This document shows positions 35,191 to 44,459 of a stretch of DNA of 64,000 bases, one piece after another. The notes under the pieces are model-generated. The model saw only the letters and a program-made list of their open reading frames with translations. It did no database searches and had not been told where the DNA came from. Both the position numbers and the translations under genes were made by a program. Location: positions 15,057 to 79,056 of the forward strand of contig CAJUNX010000008.1 in NCBI GenBank assembly GCA_910587865.1, in the 5' to 3' direction. How positions within the stretch are numbered: the first letter of the stretch is position 1; the number at the start of each line of letters is the position of its first letter. This DNA is from an uncultured Roseburia sp. GTDB lineage: Bacteria > Bacillota > Clostridia > Lachnospirales > Lachnospiraceae.

Positions 35191-35646
35191 TTAATCCCCG
35201 TTTAACAGATTCACCAGTTTTAAAATCGTCCTGCGCAGCGACTCATAACAGAGCCCGTAGGACTGGAGCGGCCCGCCATACGGGTCGATGATCTCGAGTT
35301 CCTCCCCCACAAGCTCTGTCAGGACATAGACATTCTCGGGATCCGCCCTTTCATACTTCTCTAAAATCTTCTCGAGCTGCGCGCGCTCCATGGTAAGTAC
35401 CAGCGTCTCCTCCGTAAAATCTTCCTCCGTAAGCTGCGTGGACATATACCCGTCCATATTGGTTCCGTTGCTGATCATAACGGCTTCCGCCTTCTGATTC
35501 AGCGGTTCCGGGAACAATACCACCAGACCTCTGGTTGCAATCTCCACGGGCCGTTTCAGATTGTACTCCTCAAGTATGCCTGCCGCCATCGGAGCCCTGC
35601 AGGTACCGCTCTCAGCGACAAACATAATTCTGCCGTACTGTTTCAT
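35191..35646 (-). CDS. Low-molecular-weight tyrosine phosphatase homologue, altered active site
   Basis: This 151-residue protein occupies the place of ywlE (protein-arginine phosphatase) downstream of sua5. The canonical P-loop is V-C-x-x-x-x-C-R-S-P. Here it reads 'FVAESGTCRAPMA', so the nucleophilic first Cys is Ala while the second Cys and Arg remain. The general-acid Asp motif 'IIDPYGG' is kept. It may be a binding-only pseudophosphatase. ATG at 35646 is likely despite a distant GAGG; a GTG at 35706, overlapping sua5, is possible. The gene is intact in length. Confidence 0.72.
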   Translation of the reverse strand: MKQYGRIMFVAESGTCRAPMAAGILEEYNLKRPVEIATRGLVVLFPEPLNQKAEAVMISNGTNMDGYMSTQLTEEDFTEETLVLTMERAQLEKILEKYERADPENVYVLTELVGEELEIIDPYGGPLQSYGLCYESLRRTILKLVNLLNGD

Positions 35647-35669
35647 AATATTGATGATTTCCTCTCCCG

Positions 35670-36722
35670 TTATACATATAACACCTGATGACCCGCCGCT
35701 TTGCACAGACGGTTCATCACCGCCGCCCCAACCCCTTTTTCAGTCAGACTCTCCGCATAGATGATATCCGCCTTCTGACGGTCAAATTCACGGAGTGTCC
35801 CGTACAGCTGTCTCGCAGCGGCTTCCCCGTCTCCCTGCGGTCCGAGGCAGAGCACACAATCCGCCTTATATCTCCCCGCAGTCTCATTTGCCGCCATGAC
35901 GCCGACACGCAGCCCCTTTTGCCGCTTCTCTTCCGTGAGCCGGTTGATCTCCGCGATCACCCGCTCTGTCTCTCCCTCCGCCAGAATCAGCTCCGCCTTC
36001 GGTGCATAATGTCTGTACTTCATCCCCGGCGCTTTGGGACGGATCACAGAATCCGACGCCGTAATGCCCGGATCCAGCCGGATCTCTCTGCCGAGCACGG
36101 CGCCGATCATCTCCGCCGTGACAAATCCCGGCCGGAGAATCATCGGAACCTCCTCCGTCAGATCTACGATCGTAGATTCAATCCCGATCCCCACAGGACC
36201 ACCGTCCAGAATCATCGGGATCCTCCCGTCCATATCCGCCGCCACATGGGCTGCCTCCGTCGGACTCGGGCGACCCGAAACATTCGCGCTCGGCGCCGCG
36301 ATCAGGCATCCGCTCTCGCGGATCAGGCCAAGCGCCGCCGGATGTGACGGCATCCGCACCGCAACCGTATCCATTCCGCCTGTCGTCTCGGACGGCACGC
36401 TCTGATTCTTCCGCACGATCATCGTCAGCGGTCCCGGCCAGAACGCCCTGGCCAGCAGATCCGCTTCTTCCGGAACCTCCCGTGCGACGGCCGAAAGCTG
36501 TGAGTATTCCGCGATATGCACGATCAGCGGATTGTCGGACGGTCTTCCTTTTGCCGCATATATTTTTTTTGCGGCCTTCGGGCAGAGCGCATCCGCTCCA
36601 AGCCCGTATACCGTCTCCGTCGGAAACGCCACCAGACCGCCGGTCCGAATCAGCTCCGCCGCTTCCCGTATATCGGCGATATCCATCTGGTCCGGATTTA
36701 TCTTTACTACTTTTGTCTTCAC
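35670..36722 (-). CDS. L-threonylcarbamoyladenylate synthase (Sua5)
   Basis: The enzyme makes threonylcarbamoyl-AMP for the t6A37 tRNA modification. The 350-residue protein has the YrdC domain ('GLVAFPTETVYGLGADAL', 'KGRPSDNPLIVHI', 'SANVSGRPSPT') and the C-terminal Sua5 domain after 'APGMKYRHYAPKAEL'. GTG at 36722 has an AGGAAAAA site; a TTG 30 bases upstream is the alternative. It heads the sua5-phosphatase-upp-dCMP deaminase set and is divergent from galM. Confidence 0.92.
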   Translation of the reverse strand: MKTKVVKINPDQMDIADIREAAELIRTGGLVAFPTETVYGLGADALCPKAAKKIYAAKGRPSDNPLIVHIAEYSQLSAVAREVPEEADLLARAFWPGPLTMIVRKNQSVPSETTGGMDTVAVRMPSHPAALGLIRESGCLIAAPSANVSGRPSPTEAAHVAADMDGRIPMILDGGPVGIGIESTIVDLTEEVPMILRPGFVTAEMIGAVLGREIRLDPGITASDSVIRPKAPGMKYRHYAPKAELILAEGETERVIAEINRLTEEKRQKGLRVGVMAANETAGRYKADCVLCLGPQGDGEAAARQLYGTLREFDRQKADIIYAESLTEKGVGAAVMNRLCKAAGHQVLYV

Positions 36723-36875
36723 TTTTTCCTGCCTTTCCGCCTTCGGGCCCAATCGCCCGCGCCGTACCGGAATCCTGTCTGGGTTTCGACGTTATGGTAT
36801 GATCTGCAGCAGATCTGACTGCTGCCGTCTGAACCGTAAACATTATCTCACAATTCCGAAAAATAGGCAACCTAC

Positions 36876-36904
36876 TTGCCATGTTTTTGTAAATATGGCA
36901 TAAT
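36876..36904 (+). promoter_or_regulatory. Sigma-A promoter of galM
   Basis: TTGCCA (36876-36881) and CATAAT (36899-36904) are separated by 17 bases. A short inverted repeat (GGCAA and TTGCC) overlaps the -35 box. Confidence 0.65.
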
Positions 36905-36948
36905 TATATAAGCCAGTTTTATTCCGCTGGGGAGAGAAAGGAGTTACC

Positions 36949-37986
36949 ATGAAGATTACAACATCTGAATTTGGCACTACCAACACCGGAGAAATGATTC
37001 ATATATACCATCTTGAAAACACATCCGGCGCCTATGTCGAAATCATCGATCTCGGCTGCCGCCTTGTAAAAATTGTCGTTCCGAACCATCACAAGACAAT
37101 GACGGATGTCTGTCTCGGCTATAACACCCCTGCCGAATATGAGCGTGACGCCGTCTATCTCGGCGCGGTGGTCGGGCGCGTCGCCAACCGCATCAAAGAC
37201 GGCCGCTTTACCCTCAACGGCAAACAATATCAGCTTGCCGTCAATAACGGGACAAACCATCTGCACGGCGGCGTGACAGGCTACGCTTCAAGGATCTGGG
37301 ATGCCAGGCTAAACGGCGACAAACTGATCCTGACCCTTCACTCCGCAGACGGAGAGGAAGGATATCCCGGCAGTCTCGATCTGTCCGTGACCTACAGCTG
37401 GTCCGAGGACAACGAGCTCTCGATCCTTTATGAGGCATCCTGCGACGCGGACACGCTGTTAAATGTGACAAGTCATGGCTATTTTAATCTGAACGGAGCC
37501 GGCAGCAGCGATGTTCTGTCGCATGAGCTTTACATCGACGCCGATCAGATCACGGAGCTTGACGATTCTCAGGCGCCGACCGGCACGCTTCTTCCGGTGG
37601 ACGGGACCCCGTTTGATTTCCGCACGATGCACACTATCGGCAGATCCATCGGCTCGGATCATGAACAGCTGAAAAAATTCGGCACCTACGACCACAATTA
37701 TGTCATCAACGGCACCGGACTGCGCGAAGCAGCCGTCCTGCAGTCAAAGGAAAGCGGGATCCGCATGACCGTCTTTACCGACCAGCCCGGCATGCAGCTT
37801 TACGTTCCCGGCGGCCCGATGATGCTTCCCGAAAAGCACGGCTGCAGTTACGGCCGCTTTTCGAGCGTATGCCTGGAGACACAGCATTTTCCGGACGCGA
37901 TCAATCACGCGAACTTTCCGGGAATCGTTCTCACCCCGGATGAACCCTTCCGATCGAAGACACTGTATCATTTTTCCACGTTCTGA
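36949..37986 (+). CDS. galM: Aldose 1-epimerase (galactose mutarotase)
   Basis: The enzyme interconverts alpha and beta anomers of galactose or glucose in the cytoplasm. It has 345 residues. Conserved parts are 'GRVANRIKDGRF', 'NHLHGGVTGY' (active-site His), 'VTSHGYFNLNG' (second His) and 'VCLETQHFPDA' with the catalytic Glu. AAGGAG lies before the ATG. It is a single-gene unit with its own promoter and terminator; no other Leloir gene is in the window. Confidence 0.93.
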   Translation: MKITTSEFGTTNTGEMIHIYHLENTSGAYVEIIDLGCRLVKIVVPNHHKTMTDVCLGYNTPAEYERDAVYLGAVVGRVANRIKDGRFTLNGKQYQLAVNNGTNHLHGGVTGYASRIWDARLNGDKLILTLHSADGEEGYPGSLDLSVTYSWSEDNELSILYEASCDADTLLNVTSHGYFNLNGAGSSDVLSHELYIDADQITELDDSQAPTGTLLPVDGTPFDFRTMHTIGRSIGSDHEQLKKFGTYDHNYVINGTGLREAAVLQSKESGIRMTVFTDQPGMQLYVPGGPMMLPEKHGCSYGRFSSVCLETQHFPDAINHANFPGIVLTPDEPFRSKTLYHFSTF

Positions 37987-38044
37987 TCAATGCGCGGCTG
38001 TAATATCCGCTTTCTGATTTGATGTTTCATGTGATGTGCAGATT

Positions 38045-38092
38045 AAAGTACACGGTTTTTGCGTTTTAGACTTGTAAACCGTGTACTTTTGT
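38045..38092 (+). terminator. Intrinsic terminator of galM
   Basis: Perfect 14-bp arms (38045-38058 and 38076-38089) are followed by TTGTATT. The hairpin starts 58 bases past the galM stop. Confidence 0.75.
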
Positions 38093-38159
38093 ATTAGAAT
38101 GATTAAAAGGTTACATATCAGGTAACTTTCGACAGAATTTATATAAGGAGGAAACGAAG

Positions 38160-38330
38160 ATGGCATTTGTTATTTCTGATTCTTGTGTAAGCTGCGGATC
38201 CTGTGAGTCCGGATGTCCGGTAGGCGCTATTTCCATGGGAGACAGCCACTATGAAATCGACGCATCTACCTGCGTAAGCTGCGGTGCATGCGCTGGTACA
38301 TGCCCGACGGGAGCAATCAGCGAGGAATAA
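38160..38330 (+). CDS. 2[4Fe-4S] bacterial ferredoxin
   Basis: This 56-residue electron carrier has two complete cluster motifs of the form CxxCxxCxxxCP, 'CVSCGSCESGCPVGAIS' and 'CVSCGACAGTCPTGAIS'. The two halves are near repeats, as in clostridial ferredoxins. ATG at 38160 follows AAGGAGGAAACGA. It has its own terminator. It could serve the 2-oxoacid oxidoreductase encoded at 56952-60478. Confidence 0.95.
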   Translation: MAFVISDSCVSCGSCESGCPVGAISMGDSHYEIDASTCVSCGACAGTCPTGAISEE

Positions 38331-38340
38331 GCAGAACATA

Positions 38341-38369
38341 AAAAAGGATGCCGGCGGCATCCTTTTTTT
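38341..38369. terminator. Bidirectional terminator, ferredoxin and MerR genes
   Basis: A 7-bp GC-rich stem (38346-38352 with 38356-38362) is flanked by A5 and T7 runs, so it can stop transcripts from both sides. Confidence 0.8.
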
Positions 38370-38376
38370 CATTCTC

Positions 38377-39354
38377 TCATTTTTTCTTTTTCTTAAAGAA
38401 TCCCTTATCCTCTTCCTTTTTTCTCAGATTTCCGCGAATCGCGGCATCCAGTTTCCGGAACCGGTCCTCGTCGAGCTCCTCACGCTCCCGCATCAGATAG
38501 TTCATCTCCTTTATCACCTGCTTCCCGACATCCTCGCTGATACTCTGGCTTAACGCCTGGTTATTCGCCGCGAGCGCCTGTCCGACAATCTGCGTCATCA
38601 GATCCGTGAACTGCGCCATCTTGTCCGTGTTGTCAAGAATGCTCTGCCGGCTCTCCTGAAGCTGTATCTCCCCCGCGGATGCAATCTGAAGTCCGGTCGT
38701 CTGTTCTGCAGTTTCCGACGCAGACAGCTGTTTCCCCGCCGCATAGATATCGCCCGGCGTCATCTGCCTGGCGGGTTCTTTGATCGTCGCAAGGTAAATC
38801 GGATTTCCCGGCTCCTTTAGCGGAGTGATCTTTTCCGTATTTCCGCCCTGTTTTAATCCGGCCGCCTGTCTCCCGAGCATCCGGCTCTGCCCCTGACCTG
38901 CAGAAGACTTTTCCTGTGCCTGACGCTTTGCATCCTCTCCCTTCGCCGCTGTCTCCTGCTCTTCTGCCGCTGTCTCCTGCAATTTTCCCGTCGGTATCCC
39001 GGGCACCTGACCGGACACTGCTTTGGCCGTACCGGCTCCCTGTCCGGCGTCTGATTTTGCCGCTGTCACAGATTCACCGCCTGCGAGCTTTGCCTGCCCG
39101 ACCGGCGGTTCCTGCGTCAGCCCGTCTAACGGACCGTTATGTACAATCATGCGGATCGCCTTTAACTGGTAACCCTGCTCTTTTAATTCCTTTATCCTTT
39201 GGAACTCCTGAATGTTTTCCTTTGTATAATACCGGTGCCCCATCTCATTGCGCGGAATGTCAAGCTCCAGTTCATCTTCCCAGTAACGTAATACATGTGA
39301 TTCCACATTGACAATGTTTGCGGCATCCGAAATCATGTAACGTACTTTCTCCAT
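38377..39354 (-). CDS. MerR-family regulator with long C-terminal extension
   Basis: The protein has 325 residues. The N-terminal winged helix (about 1-72) is 'ISDAANIVNVESHVLRYWED' and 'GHRYYTKENIQEFQRIKEL'. A Gln/Ala/Gly-rich disordered segment (about 85-225) links to a C-terminal helical region (about 240-310) and a Lys-rich tail. The C-terminal part resembles no ligand-binding domain I know. Bacteriophage-type or Lachnospiraceae DUF3102-like roles cannot be decided. It has its own promoter. Confidence 0.75.
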   Translation of the reverse strand: MEKVRYMISDAANIVNVESHVLRYWEDELELDIPRNEMGHRYYTKENIQEFQRIKELKEQGYQLKAIRMIVHNGPLDGLTQEPPVGQAKLAGGESVTAAKSDAGQGAGTAKAVSGQVPGIPTGKLQETAAEEQETAAKGEDAKRQAQEKSSAGQGQSRMLGRQAAGLKQGGNTEKITPLKEPGNPIYLATIKEPARQMTPGDIYAAGKQLSASETAEQTTGLQIASAGEIQLQESRQSILDNTDKMAQFTDLMTQIVGQALAANNQALSQSISEDVGKQVIKEMNYLMREREELDEDRFRKLDAAIRGNLRKKEEDKGFFKKKKK

Positions 39355-39383
39355 TCTGGTTCCTCCTTTTCTGCTTAACCTAT

Positions 39384-39412
39384 ATTATAAGCAAAAGGGC
39401 GGAGCCGTACAA
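39384..39412 (-). promoter_or_regulatory. Sigma-A promoter of the MerR gene
   Basis: TTGTAC (39407-39412) and a perfect TATAAT (39384-39389) are separated by 17 bases, about 30 bases before the start codon. Confidence 0.7.
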
Positions 39413-39479
39413 CGAAAATCGCTCGTCTTTTTCCGACATCGTCTGCAAAGGGAAGAGAAGTTTATATCTTCCAGCCATC

Positions 39480-39535
39480 AAAAAACCGGGAGACACATCC
39501 TGCAGGCATGCCTGACGGATGCGTCTCCCGGTTTT
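39480..39535 (-). terminator. Intrinsic terminator of dnaB
   Basis: Arms of 13 bp (39482-39494 and 39523-39535), extended inside by ACATCC/GGATGC, are followed by TTTTTT on the minus strand, 21 bases after the dnaB stop. Confidence 0.8.
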
Positions 39536-39556
39536 CGGCGTTTTGGAATCGTAATG

Positions 39557-40888
39557 TTATTTTTCCATGTTTGCAAATTTTGTGTACTGCGGCAGCCACA
39601 CCAGATTTACCGTCCCGATCGGGCCGTTTCTCTGTTTGGCGATAATGATCTCGGAGATTCCCTTCATCTCGGAATCATGGTTGTAGTAATCGTCACGGTA
39701 GATAAACATCACCACGTCCGCATCCTGCTCGATCGCACCGGATTCGCGCAGATCCGACAGCATCGGACGGTGATCGGGCCGCTGCTCCACCGCGCGGGAA
39801 AGCTGTGAGAGCGCGATAACAGGTACCGAAAGCTCTCTTGCAAGCGCTTTTAAGGAACGCGATATATCGGAGATCTCCTGCTGCCTGGAGTCCGTCGACC
39901 GCCCGCTTCCGGTCATCAGCTGCAGGTAATCAATGATGATGATTTTTAAGTCATGCTCCAGCTTGTACTTTCGGCATTTACTGCGCAGCTCGGAGATCGA
40001 AATCCCGGGCGTGTCATCGATAATCAGGCTGGAATTGCCGATCGTTCCCGCTCCCTCGATCAGCTTCTCCCAGTCTGCATCCGAGAGGTTTCCGGTCCGA
40101 AGCGCCTGTGCGTCCACTCTGGACTCCAAAGAGAAGAGGCGGTTGACCAGCTGCTCTTTTGACATTTCCAGCGAAAAAATCGCCGTGCACATATTTTCAT
40201 GAAAAGCCACATACTGGGCAATGTTTAAGACAAATGCCGTTTTCCCCATCGAAGGACGCGCTGCGATCAGAATCAGATCCGACGGCTGCATTCCGGCCGT
40301 GCGATAATCCAGATCGATAAACCCGGTCGGAATCCCGGTCACGGTTCCGGATGCCTTCGCCGCATTCTCGATCTTTTCCAGCGCATTCATAACCACCTGG
40401 CGGATCGGGACAAAATCACCGCCGCCGCGGGTCGACAGCAGATCAAACACCTTCTTTTCGGTGAGCGCCATGACATCGTCCACACTCTCGCGTCCGAGAT
40501 AGCATTCGTTTCCGATCTCCTCGCTGACACGGATCAGTTTTCTGCGCATTGCGTGATCCTTCACGATCTGCGCATAATACTTTACATTTGACGAATACGG
40601 TACGGAAGTGACCAGCTCACGCACGAATTCCAGGCTCGTAATCTCCTCGGGAACGTCCTTTTCCTTCAATCTGCTCTGCAGTGTCACGAGATCGACCGGC
40701 ATCCCTTTATTGTACAGTTCTATCATCGTGTCAAACAGAATCCCGTACTGCTTATAATAAAAATCTTCTTCGATCAGCGTCTCCATCGCCGCAACAATCG
40801 CGTCCTTATCCATCAGCATGGAGCCGATGACTGACTGCTCGGCTTCGATACTGTTCGGCATAATCCGCTTTATCAATGTCTCTTCCAT
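39557..40888 (-). CDS. dnaB: Replicative DNA helicase
   Basis: This hexameric helicase unwinds the replication fork. It has 443 residues with an N-terminal helical domain ('PNSIEAEQSVIGSMLMD') and the RecA-like domain. Walker A is 'IAARPSMGKTAF', Walker B is 'IIIIDYLQLM', and 'LSQLSRAVEQRPDHRPMLSD' is a DnaB signature. AGGAGG lies before the ATG. It follows rplI with a hairpin-terminator between them, which suggests partial read-through control. Confidence 0.97.
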   Translation of the reverse strand: MEETLIKRIMPNSIEAEQSVIGSMLMDKDAIVAAMETLIEEDFYYKQYGILFDTMIELYNKGMPVDLVTLQSRLKEKDVPEEITSLEFVRELVTSVPYSSNVKYYAQIVKDHAMRRKLIRVSEEIGNECYLGRESVDDVMALTEKKVFDLLSTRGGGDFVPIRQVVMNALEKIENAAKASGTVTGIPTGFIDLDYRTAGMQPSDLILIAARPSMGKTAFVLNIAQYVAFHENMCTAIFSLEMSKEQLVNRLFSLESRVDAQALRTGNLSDADWEKLIEGAGTIGNSSLIIDDTPGISISELRSKCRKYKLEHDLKIIIIDYLQLMTGSGRSTDSRQQEISDISRSLKALARELSVPVIALSQLSRAVEQRPDHRPMLSDLRESGAIEQDADVVMFIYRDDYYNHDSEMKGISEIIIAKQRNGPIGTVNLVWLPQYTKFANMEK

Positions 40889-40963
40889 CGCGCATCCTCC
40901 TGTAATATTTTCCTTCGGTTTTCACTCCGACGCCTCCCGCAATCGGTAATGCCAGATAAGAAA

Positions 40964-40995
40964 AAACAAGGGCTGGTGTGCTGACACACCAGCCC
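40964..40995 (-). terminator. Intrinsic terminator between rplI and dnaB
   Basis: Perfect 11-bp arms (40970-40980 and 40985-40995) with a 4-base loop are followed by TTGTTTTTTC on the minus strand, just after the rplI stop. Confidence 0.8.
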
Positions 40996-41001
40996 GCTTT
41001 T

Positions 41002-41448
41002 TTACTCTTCCACAACGTGCACCGTAAATTTCCCGGTCACTTTCGGGTGAAGCCGGATCGACACCTCTGTCATCCCGAACGATTTGATCGGCTCCGGAAG
41101 CTGCATTTTCTTTTTATCCAGCTCAATGCCTAACTGATCTTTTGCAGCTGCTGCGATCTCCTTTGTGGACACGGAACCGAAGATCCGGCCGCCCTCGCCG
41201 CCCTTCATCTTCACCGTAACTTTTTTGTCTTCTATCTCCTTTGCAAACGCGAGCGCCGATTCATAATTTTCCTGCGCAACGCGCTCCGCGTGCCGGTTCT
41301 GAAGCTTCAGATCGTTTAAATTCTTCGCGTTTGCCTCTACCCCGAGCTTTTTGGGAAGCAGCGCATTTCGCGCATATCCGTCGCTGACATTCACCACGTC
41401 GCCTTTTTTTCCCAAAGATTTTACATCCTCTACTAATATTACCTTCAC
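41002..41448 (-). CDS. rplI: Ribosomal protein L9
   Basis: This 50S protein has 148 residues. The N-terminal domain 'KVILVEDVKSLGKKGDVVNV' and 'DGYARNALLPKKLGV' is diagnostic; a connecting helix and C-terminal domain follow. It overlaps the gdpP stop by an ATGA, so the two are translationally coupled, as is common in Firmicutes. Confidence 0.96.
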   Translation of the reverse strand: MKVILVEDVKSLGKKGDVVNVSDGYARNALLPKKLGVEANAKNLNDLKLQNRHAERVAQENYESALAFAKEIEDKKVTVKMKGGEGGRIFGSVSTKEIAAAAKDQLGIELDKKKMQLPEPIKSFGMTEVSIRLHPKVTGKFTVHVVEE

Positions 41449-43499
41449 TCTGTGATTTCTCCTTCTCTTATCATCTCGTCAATCGTGTTCTGAATCCGCC
41501 GCTTCGCCTGCTGCACCGTACAGTCTTTGAGCTGCGCGCCGGCCATATTCAGATGGCCTCCGCCTCCCAGCCGCTCCATGATCAGCTGTACATTGACCTC
41601 GTCAATCGACCTCGAGCTGACATAGACGCGTCCCTGATATTCGGTCAGGACAATCGACGCCTTAATGCCGACAATGTTTAACAGCTCATTGGCTGCCTGC
41701 GCGCCGGCAATCGTCGGACTCTCGACATCATCCGCCGGGCAGATCGAAATCGCAAATGCGTTCCGGTATACCTCTGCGTTCCGCACCGCTTCCGCCCTGG
41801 CCTTATACGCCGTCATATCGTCACGGAGGAGCTTACGGACCCGGGTGACCTCCGCGCCGGCTCTCCTTAAATACGCCGCCGCCTCAAAGGTGCGCACACC
41901 CGTCTTGGTCATAAAATTATTCGTATCGATCAGAATACCCGCATAGATGCAGTCCGCCTCATGCGGCTCTAACCGGATATTCTCGGAAAAGTACTGCAGT
42001 ACCTCGGCGATCATCTCGCAGGCACTCGATGCGTACGGTTCCACATAGGAGAGCACCGGGTTCTCGATCACCTCACTGCCCTGTCTGTGATGGTCAAACA
42101 CACAGACCGTATCCGTGCGCCGCAGCAGCTCCGGGCACTCCGTATAGCTCGGACGGTTGACGTCCACCACCATCACCAGGGTGTTGCGGTTCGTAAGCAG
42201 AATCGCCTCGTCATTCCTGACAAACAGATCCGGCGGATATCCCCGCTCTTCCTTAAATCCTTCCACCAGCGGCCGCAGCGAAGAAGTAATCTCGTTTAAG
42301 ACGATCTGCGCCTTCTTCCCGAGCACCCGTGCGGCGCAGTAGATACCGATCGCGGCTCCGAGCGAATCCACATCGCTGATATTGTGTCCCATGATCAGCA
42401 CATGCTCCCGGCTCTCAATCACCTCGCGCAGCGCATGTGCTTTTACGCGCGCTTTCACGCGGTTGTTTCGCTCGACCTGCTTCGTCTTGCCGCCGTAGTA
42501 GGAGACATCCTCGCCGCTTCTGACGACCACCTGATCGCCTCCCCGCCCGAGCGCAAGGTCAATCGACATGCGTGCCAGCTCATAATTCTTCGTATAGCTT
42601 CCGCCGCCCGCGCCGATTCCGATGCTTAAGGTAACTGCCATCTCATTGCCGACTTTTACCGTCTTGACATCTTCAATGATGCTGAACCGGTCTTCCCGCA
42701 GCTGTTCTAAATATTTATTCCTGAATACGACAAAATATTTGTCTTTCTCAATCTTGCGCACCAGGGCATCGATCCCGGTAAAGTACTTGTTCACCTTCCG
42801 CTCAATCAGCGCCGTCAGCAGGGAACGCTTGACATCCTCTATGCTGTCGAGCGCTTCGTCATAATTGTCAATATAGATCAGTCCCGCCACCATCTGCTGT
42901 TCTTCATTCTCGCGGACACACTGGTTGAGCTCCGTCTCGTCAAACAGGTAAATCGCGGTCAGATATTCGCCGTTCTCGTCAAGCGGAACCATCGTATCGT
43001 CACTGATCTGCGCGTCAAAATAGAGACGTTTCAGCGAGACGCGGTAATACCGCCTGTTCTGTGTCAGATTTATCGTCTGCACTGCCTCTTCCCGCTGCAG
43101 CAGCTCTCTGGTCAGCGTCGGAAAAATCGTCGTCACCGACTTGTGATAGTTTTTATCCTTGCCGGTGATCTCCGTAAACTGCCTGTTCACCCATAAAAAT
43201 CTGCCGTTATAGTCCAGCAGCGCATACGGTATCTCGAATTCATTCAGAAGCTGCTTCTGCACTGTCCCGTACTGTGTCGCAAAATTGATCAGCGCGTCTG
43301 TGATCAGCGGTTTATTGCGGGCATACGTAAACAGTGTAATGAGAAAATACACCAGCACAAAACCGGATATCAGAGCGCCCGAGAGCGTGTCCTTCGTGTA
43401 AACCAGTATATTTATCGCAATCAGAAGAAGCGTCAGCATCAATGGCAGGCGCAGATAGGTGCGCAGCTTCCCCTTCAGCTTTATTGTATTATTCTTCAA
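41445..43499 (-). CDS. gdpP: Cyclic-di-AMP phosphodiesterase GdpP
   Basis: This membrane-bound enzyme degrades c-di-AMP. The 684-residue protein has two N-terminal membrane helices (about 13-55), a PAS-like domain (about 75-170), a degenerate GGDEF domain (about 175-300) and a C-terminal DHH/DHHA1 domain. The DHH metal motifs are 'IMGHNISDVDSLGAAIGI', 'VVDVNRPS' and 'VCVFDHHRQGSE', and 'GGGGHLNMAGAQL' is the DHHA1 end. The start is TTG at 43499 with GGGAGG at 7 bases; a TTG at 43520 is less likely. It is coupled to rplI. Confidence 0.93.
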   Translation of the reverse strand: MKNNTIKLKGKLRTYLRLPLMLTLLLIAINILVYTKDTLSGALISGFVLVYFLITLFTYARNKPLITDALINFATQYGTVQKQLLNEFEIPYALLDYNGRFLWVNRQFTEITGKDKNYHKSVTTIFPTLTRELLQREEAVQTINLTQNRRYYRVSLKRLYFDAQISDDTMVPLDENGEYLTAIYLFDETELNQCVRENEEQQMVAGLIYIDNYDEALDSIEDVKRSLLTALIERKVNKYFTGIDALVRKIEKDKYFVVFRNKYLEQLREDRFSIIEDVKTVKVGNEMAVTLSIGIGAGGGSYTKNYELARMSIDLALGRGGDQVVVRSGEDVSYYGGKTKQVERNNRVKARVKAHALREVIESREHVLIMGHNISDVDSLGAAIGIYCAARVLGKKAQIVLNEITSSLRPLVEGFKEERGYPPDLFVRNDEAILLTNRNTLVMVVDVNRPSYTECPELLRRTDTVCVFDHHRQGSEVIENPVLSYVEPYASSACEMIAEVLQYFSENIRLEPHEADCIYAGILIDTNNFMTKTGVRTFEAAAYLRRAGAEVTRVRKLLRDDMTAYKARAEAVRNAEVYRNAFAISICPADDVESPTIAGAQAANELLNIVGIKASIVLTEYQGRVYVSSRSIDEVNVQLIMERLGGGGHLNMAGAQLKDCTVQQAKRRIQNTIDEMIREGEITE

Positions 43500-43550
43500 A
43501 TCCCGGCCTCCCGTTTTCAAATAATGCTCACGTCGAAGTCATTACTGAAA

Positions 43551-43579
43551 ATTATACCATTTCTGACGTCTGATATAAA
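43551..43579 (-). promoter_or_regulatory. Extended -10 promoter of gdpP-rplI
   Basis: TGGTATAAT (TATAAT at 43551-43556) gives an extended -10, and TTTATA (43574-43579) is 17 bases upstream. Confidence 0.65.
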
Positions 43580-43631
43580 GTATTTTTTGTCCGAAATTGC
43601 GAAAACCGGTTATAATGCGCGGTATATCCGC

Positions 43632-44282
43632 CTACTCCTGTGCCGGAGCCAGTGTCAGGTAGCGCTCCTGATCAAGATCATCGATCAGATTATTTGACAG
43701 GATCTGCGTTCCGCTCACCGCCTCCGTCTCCCCGACTACCTCTGACAGCTCTGTCTGATAGCCTCCGTCCGGATTATAACGGCAGATTCGAAATCCGTCC
43801 TCTCCGCCGCCGTACTCCTGGTATATGATCATGTGCCAGCCGTTTTCTTTTTCCTCCGTGATCGTAACCGGCGTATGAATCCCCCCGAATGATTCCAGCA
43901 CCGTAAAAGAATCTCCCTCCACAGTTAATATCAGCGCCGGGTTGCCGTTATCCACCTCCACATAACTGCCGATGACAAACACAAACAGTTCGTCTGTCCC
44001 GTCATCATTCAGGTCCGTATAATTGTAATAATAGCGCGTCTCTGACAGCTTGTCCTCCGGAATCTGATAGTATTCTGTCAGAAATCCGGCAAGCGCCGGG
44101 TACGGCTTTGTCTCGCTGAATTCCTCGCGGATCACCGCCACCTCTTCGTCCTCCTCCGCAGACAGATAATGCTCCTGCTGCGACTCCGTTTCATTTCCGC
44201 TCTCCGTCTGTCCGATTCCACAGCCCGCAAACAGCAGGGCCGATATCATGATTCCCGCTATCACACAGCATTCGTTTTTCAT
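43632..44282 (-). CDS. Lipoprotein of unknown function
   Basis: The protein has 216 residues with a lipoprotein signal, a hydrophobic helix ending in the lipobox 'LLFAGC' (Cys near residue 20), then an acidic linker. The mature part includes 'YNYTDLNDDGTDELFVFVIG', an Asp-rich loop like those of calcium-binding FG-GAP/VCBS-type folds. It is probably attached to the outer face of the membrane. ATG at 44282 has GAGG sites before it. I recognise no named family. Confidence 0.7.
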   Translation of the reverse strand: MKNECCVIAGIMISALLFAGCGIGQTESGNETESQQEHYLSAEEDEEVAVIREEFSETKPYPALAGFLTEYYQIPEDKLSETRYYYNYTDLNDDGTDELFVFVIGSYVEVDNGNPALILTVEGDSFTVLESFGGIHTPVTITEEKENGWHMIIYQEYGGGEDGFRICRYNPDGGYQTELSEVVGETEAVSGTQILSNNLIDDLDQERYLTLAPAQE

Positions 44283-44459
44283 GCACCTCTTCCTCTCTGT
44301 CCGTTTTCCGCCTGCAGCCATCTGCAACATCCGCCTTCCCGCGGCGGATTGGCCTGACAATCATTATCTTATCTGATTGCATTATAATTTCAAGCGTCTG
44401 ACACGAATTTTAAGAAAACCTTTAGAACCGCACCGCAGACCGATATGTCCGATCCATAC

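Noticed and set aside
36178..36882. 234-codon open frame overlapping the sua5 gene in another frame of the same strand
   Set aside because: Low-complexity Gly/Asp/Arg composition and no domain; sua5 motifs are intact in the other frame.
43590..43616. Plus-strand TATAAT with a TTGTCC box 18 bases upstream, near the end of the lipoprotein gene
   Set aside because: It would make antisense RNA to the lipoprotein gene, but the -35 is weak and no downstream feature supports it.
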